Assembly (NCBI RefSeq): GCF_027531905.1
Contig: NZ_JAPZSU010000046.1
Span: 1 to 34,121, forward strand
DNA from: Flavobacterium sp.
GTDB taxonomy: Bacteria; Bacteroidota; Bacteroidia; Flavobacteriales; Flavobacteriaceae
DNA: 34,121 nt
Direction of reading: 5' to 3'
Part shown: positions 32,280-34,121 of the stretch, in pieces
How positions within the stretch are numbered: position 1 is the first letter of the stretch
Layout of the letters: every line of letters starts with the position of its first letter
Notes under the pieces: generated by a model
Databases searched by the model: none
The model's input: the letters and a program-made list of their open reading frames with translations, nothing else
Told to the model about the DNA's origin: nothing
Translations under genes and position numbers: made by a program

Positions 32280-33564
32280 TCCCATCCACTGGCACTTGCA
32301 GCACCCCTTTCACATCATACAACACACTTTTTTCTTTTCTTAAAGCAGTGTAATCCATATCCAAGAAAGCTTGATGCGCTACCCCCAAAACGATAGCATC
32401 AAAAGTAGTTTCGGGTAATTCATTTATCGTAGTTAGTCCGTATTCGTGGGCTACTTCTTCTGTATTCGCCCAAGGATCATAAATCGTAACCTGAATGCCA
32501 TACTCTACAAAAGCACGAACGACGTCTACGATTTTGGTGTTACGAACATCGGGGCAATTTTCTTTAAAAGTTATCCCCAATAGTAACAATTGGGCACCAT
32601 TAATAGTGACTCCTTTTTTAATCATCAATTTCACTACTTGTGAAGCTACATACTCCCCCATGCTATCATTCAAACGACGACCAGCCAAAATAATTTCAGG
32701 ATGATATCCTTTCTCTTGGGCTTTTTGCGCCAAGTAATACGGATCCACTCCAATACAATGACCTCCTACTAAACCAGGTTTAAAAGGCAAAAAATTCCAT
32801 TTAGTCCCAGCGGCTTTTAAAACGGCACTGGTATCGATGTCTAATAAATTAAAGATTTTAGCCAATTCATTGACAAAAGCAATATTAATATCTCGCTGTG
32901 AATTTTCGATGACTTTTGCTGCTTCGGCTACTTTGATAGAAGGTGCCAAATGCGTACCTGCCACAATAACCGACTGATATAAAGCATTGACTTTTTGACC
33001 GATTTCAGGGGTAGATCCTGAAGTAATTTTTAGAATTTTTTCTACCGTATGTTCTTTGTCTCCTGGATTGATTCGTTCAGGCGAATACCCTGCAAAAAAA
33101 TCAACATTGAATTGTAGCCCTGAAACTTGCTCTAAAACAGGCACACACTCTTCTTCGGTTACCCCTGGATAAACAGTAGATTCATAGATAACGATATCTC
33201 CTTTTTTCAACACTTTACCTACAGTGGTACTAGATTTATATAAAGGCGTTAAATCGGGGCGATTGTTTTTATCTACAGGCGTGGGTACTGTGACGATATA
33301 ATAATTACAATCTGCGATGTCAGTAATTGCACTAGAGCATAACAACCCGTTAGCATTTTCTTCAAAATCATGCACTAAAACGGATTGAAGCACAGCAGCT
33401 GTTACTTCTAAAGTACTATCTGTTCCCTGTTGTAATTCGGATATCCTTTTTTCGTTAATATCAAATCCAACTACGGGATATTGAGTAGCAAAAAGTCTAG
33501 CCAAAGGCAATCCTACATATCCTAGACCGATGACGGCAATCTTTATTTTTGTATCCAAATTCAC
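32272..33564 (-). CDS. UDP-HexNAc 6-dehydrogenase (WbpO/TviB-like)
   Basis: This 430-residue enzyme oxidises a UDP-sugar, most likely UDP-GalNAc or UDP-GlcNAc, to the uronic acid in the cytoplasm. It has the NAD loop GLGYVG (13-18), TVPTPVD (92-98), the family stretch KVAEAAKVIENSQRDINIAFVNELA, and the catalytic cysteine (Cys270) in GGHCIGVDPYYL. That last motif and the length fit the WbpO/TviB/WbpA group rather than UDP-glucose dehydrogenase. It is the first gene of the locus in the direction of transcription, downstream of an orphan terminator and a -7 box candidate. Its last codons lie in a heptamer array. Confidence 0.93.
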   Translation of the reverse strand: MNLDTKIKIAVIGLGYVGLPLARLFATQYPVVGFDINEKRISELQQGTDSTLEVTAAVLQSVLVHDFEENANGLLCSSAITDIADCNYYIVTVPTPVDKNNRPDLTPLYKSSTTVGKVLKKGDIVIYESTVYPGVTEEECVPVLEQVSGLQFNVDFFAGYSPERINPGDKEHTVEKILKITSGSTPEIGQKVNALYQSVIVAGTHLAPSIKVAEAAKVIENSQRDINIAFVNELAKIFNLLDIDTSAVLKAAGTKWNFLPFKPGLVGGHCIGVDPYYLAQKAQEKGYHPEIILAGRRLNDSMGEYVASQVVKLMIKKGVTINGAQLLLLGITFKENCPDVRNTKIVDVVRAFVEYGIQVTIYDPWANTEEVAHEYGLTTINELPETTFDAIVLGVAHQAFLDMDYTALRKEKSVLYDVKGVLQVPVDGKL

Positions 33565-33611
33565 TACTTATTTAAACAACTCACTATTCAGTTGACAGCT
33601 TATTGGGAGTG

Positions 33612-33619
33612 CAAATATA
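33612..33619 (-). promoter_or_regulatory. Candidate -7 box (TATATTTG) before the dehydrogenase gene
   Basis: TATATTTG fits TAnnTTTG about 48 bp before the ATG. The nearest TTG is 26 nt upstream, slightly beyond the usual 17-23. As a terminator lies just upstream, a promoter is needed here. Confidence 0.45.
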
Positions 33620-33660
33620 ACAAAAATCTATACAGCTATTCATCACAATAAAAAGCAGTA

Positions 33661-33702
33661 AAAAAACAAAAGGTTGCATTCCTAAAAATAAGAATGCAAC
33701 CT
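33661..33702 (-). terminator. Intrinsic terminator upstream of the locus
   Basis: AGGTTGCATTC and GAATGCAACCT form a perfect 11-bp stem with a 10-nt loop, followed on the minus strand by TTTTGTTTTTTT. It ends transcription coming from beyond 33702, but no complete gene lies there in the window, so its own gene was lost or displaced. It marks the upstream boundary of the polysaccharide locus. Confidence 0.85.
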
Positions 33703-33710
33703 GCTGTAAA

Positions 33711-33797
33711 TCAAGTACTAAGCTTCGAAAAAATCAACAATATGGAAACTAAAAAATCACTGTATTTGGTGATAGGTTTTTCTAACTCAAATTGGGT
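33711..33797 (-). pseudogene. Possible 3' end of a lost gene
   Basis: A minus-strand open frame of 28 codons (FELEKPITKYSDFLVSILLI near its middle) ends with TGA at 33711, eight bases before the perfect terminator. Stop plus terminator is how a real gene would end here, but upstream the frame dissolves into an octamer array. I recognise no family. It may be chance. Confidence 0.3.
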
Positions 33798-33898
33798 TAG
33801 TGGGTTAATGGTTTAATCGTTAAATGGTTTAATTGTTTATTCGTCAAATCGTTTAATCGATAAATGGTTTAATCGATTAAACAATTAAACGATTTAAC
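33795..33898. repeat. Octamer array, 13 units
   Basis: Units in 8-nt register: ggttagtg, ggttaatg, gtttaatc, gttaaatg, gtttaatt, gtttattc, gtcaaatc, gtttaatc, gataaatg, gtttaatc, gattaaac, aattaaac, gatttaac. Near the end the motif switches to its reverse complement, making gtttaatcgattaaac a perfect palindrome. Confidence 0.75.
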
Positions 33899-33942
33899 TT
33901 TTTATAACAACCCTTTACCCATTCTGTGACTAGCTAAAAACC

Positions 33943-33984
33943 GAAACCAGAAAACCGATAACTGATAACTGATAACCGACAACT
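33943..33984. repeat. Heptamer array at the IS end, 6 units
   Basis: Units gaaacca, gaaaacc, gataact, gataact, gataacc and gacaact keep register and stop exactly where the insertion-sequence end begins, so the element probably landed in the array. Confidence 0.7.
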
Positions 33985-34121
33985 GTACGTCCCTGATATA
34001 GGTTGACCACAAAAGTCAATTTATATGAAAGCAAATTTAAAGAATGTTCGAAAAGTACGGCATTATTCAGAAGATTTTAAACGAGAGATTGTTTCTGTTT
34101 TTGAAAGTGGCAAATTAAGTG
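33984..34121 (+). mobile_element. Left end of an insertion sequence (cut by the window)
   Basis: A change in sequence style at about 33984 (tgtacgtccctgatataggt, beginning TG like IS3-family ends) is followed 20-odd bases later by a transposase-like start codon. The right end and any target duplication lie outside the window. Confidence 0.6.
34025..34121 (+). CDS. Transposase OrfA-like protein, N-terminal fragment
   Basis: Thirty-two codons are visible before the window ends. The segment HYSEDFKREIVSVFESGK is typical of the N-terminal helix-turn-helix of IS3-type OrfA transposase subunits. It is the only plus-strand gene seen. The start ATG is about 40 bp inside the element end, a usual distance for an IS. 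Confidence 0.7.
   Translation, partial: MKANLKNVRKVRHYSEDFKREIVSVFESGKLS

Noticed and set aside
33750..33824. Short plus-strand frame starting METKKSLYLV
   Set aside because: It has only about 24 codons, no leader, and runs into the octamer array. The terminator next to it faces the other strand.
1..34121. tRNA, rRNA or riboswitch
   Set aside because: I saw no cloverleaf, rRNA core or known riboswitch motif by eye; a covariance-model search was not possible.

Overview
The window looks like a piece of a Bacteroidota chromosome, most likely Flavobacterium or a close relative. The DNA is AT-rich, -7 boxes of the type TAnnTTTG are visible, start codons sit behind A-rich rather than GGAGG leaders, and the gene families are those of Bacteroidota surface-polysaccharide loci (UpxY-type antiterminator, long multi-SLBB Wza, WbpV/WcfS-like initiation pair, DUF4143 ATPase, COG2865 AlbA/ATPase regulator). 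The genus is inferred from style, not from a marker gene. Every convincing complete gene lies on the minus strand, so the locus is read from high to low coordinates. The only plus-strand coding is the cut-off start of a transposase at the right edge.

Layout in transcription order. (1) 34121-33565: left end of an insertion sequence, an octamer array, an orphan terminator and a possible gene-end remnant. (2) 33564-30606: nucleotide-sugar dehydrogenase, a RecG-like regulator remnant, and dTDP-glucose 4,6-dehydratase (rfbB). (3) 30432-24835: a 25-copy heptamer array that abuts the start of an UpxY/NusG-like antiterminator, then Wza and Wzz; this is the control and export block. (4) 24367-23644: a zeta-toxin-like kinase and an overlapping 50-codon partner. 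(5) 23476-17730: a small cytidylyltransferase, then a CDP-3,6-dideoxyhexose pathway (reductase E3, rfbF, rfbG, a 4-ketoreductase, rfbH). (6) 17642-7529: two GT2 enzymes, Wzy, Wzx, three GT4-like enzymes, a WbpV-like reductase/epimerase and manC, closely packed. (7) 7528-6794: an array of palindromic REPIN-like units touching the manC stop codon. (8) 6603-291: AlbA/ATPase regulator, WecA/WbpL-like initiating phosphotransferase, RmlC-like cupin, DUF4143 ATPase and rfbC.

Together these describe a Wzx/Wzy-dependent O-antigen or capsule locus. The membrane phosphotransferase, with the WbpV-like enzyme, would start the repeat unit on undecaprenyl phosphate. GT4 and GT2 enzymes would add mannose, a 3,6-dideoxyhexose, a uronic acid and probably a dTDP-derived sugar. 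Wzx flips the unit, Wzy polymerises, Wzz sets length and Wza exports, with UpxY probably controlling read-through. rfbA, rfbD and a UDP-GlcNAc 4,6-dehydratase are not in the window.

The strongest unexplained signal is in the spacers. Almost every long gap holds degenerate tandem arrays whose unit sequence differs from site to site but which keep an exact 7-nt (or, in a second class, 8-nt) register, up to 25 units. They touch or enter the stop codons of several genes, sit next to the start codons of wzz and upxY, and appear to supply part of the wzz promoter. I counted units by hand; no alignment or database search was run.
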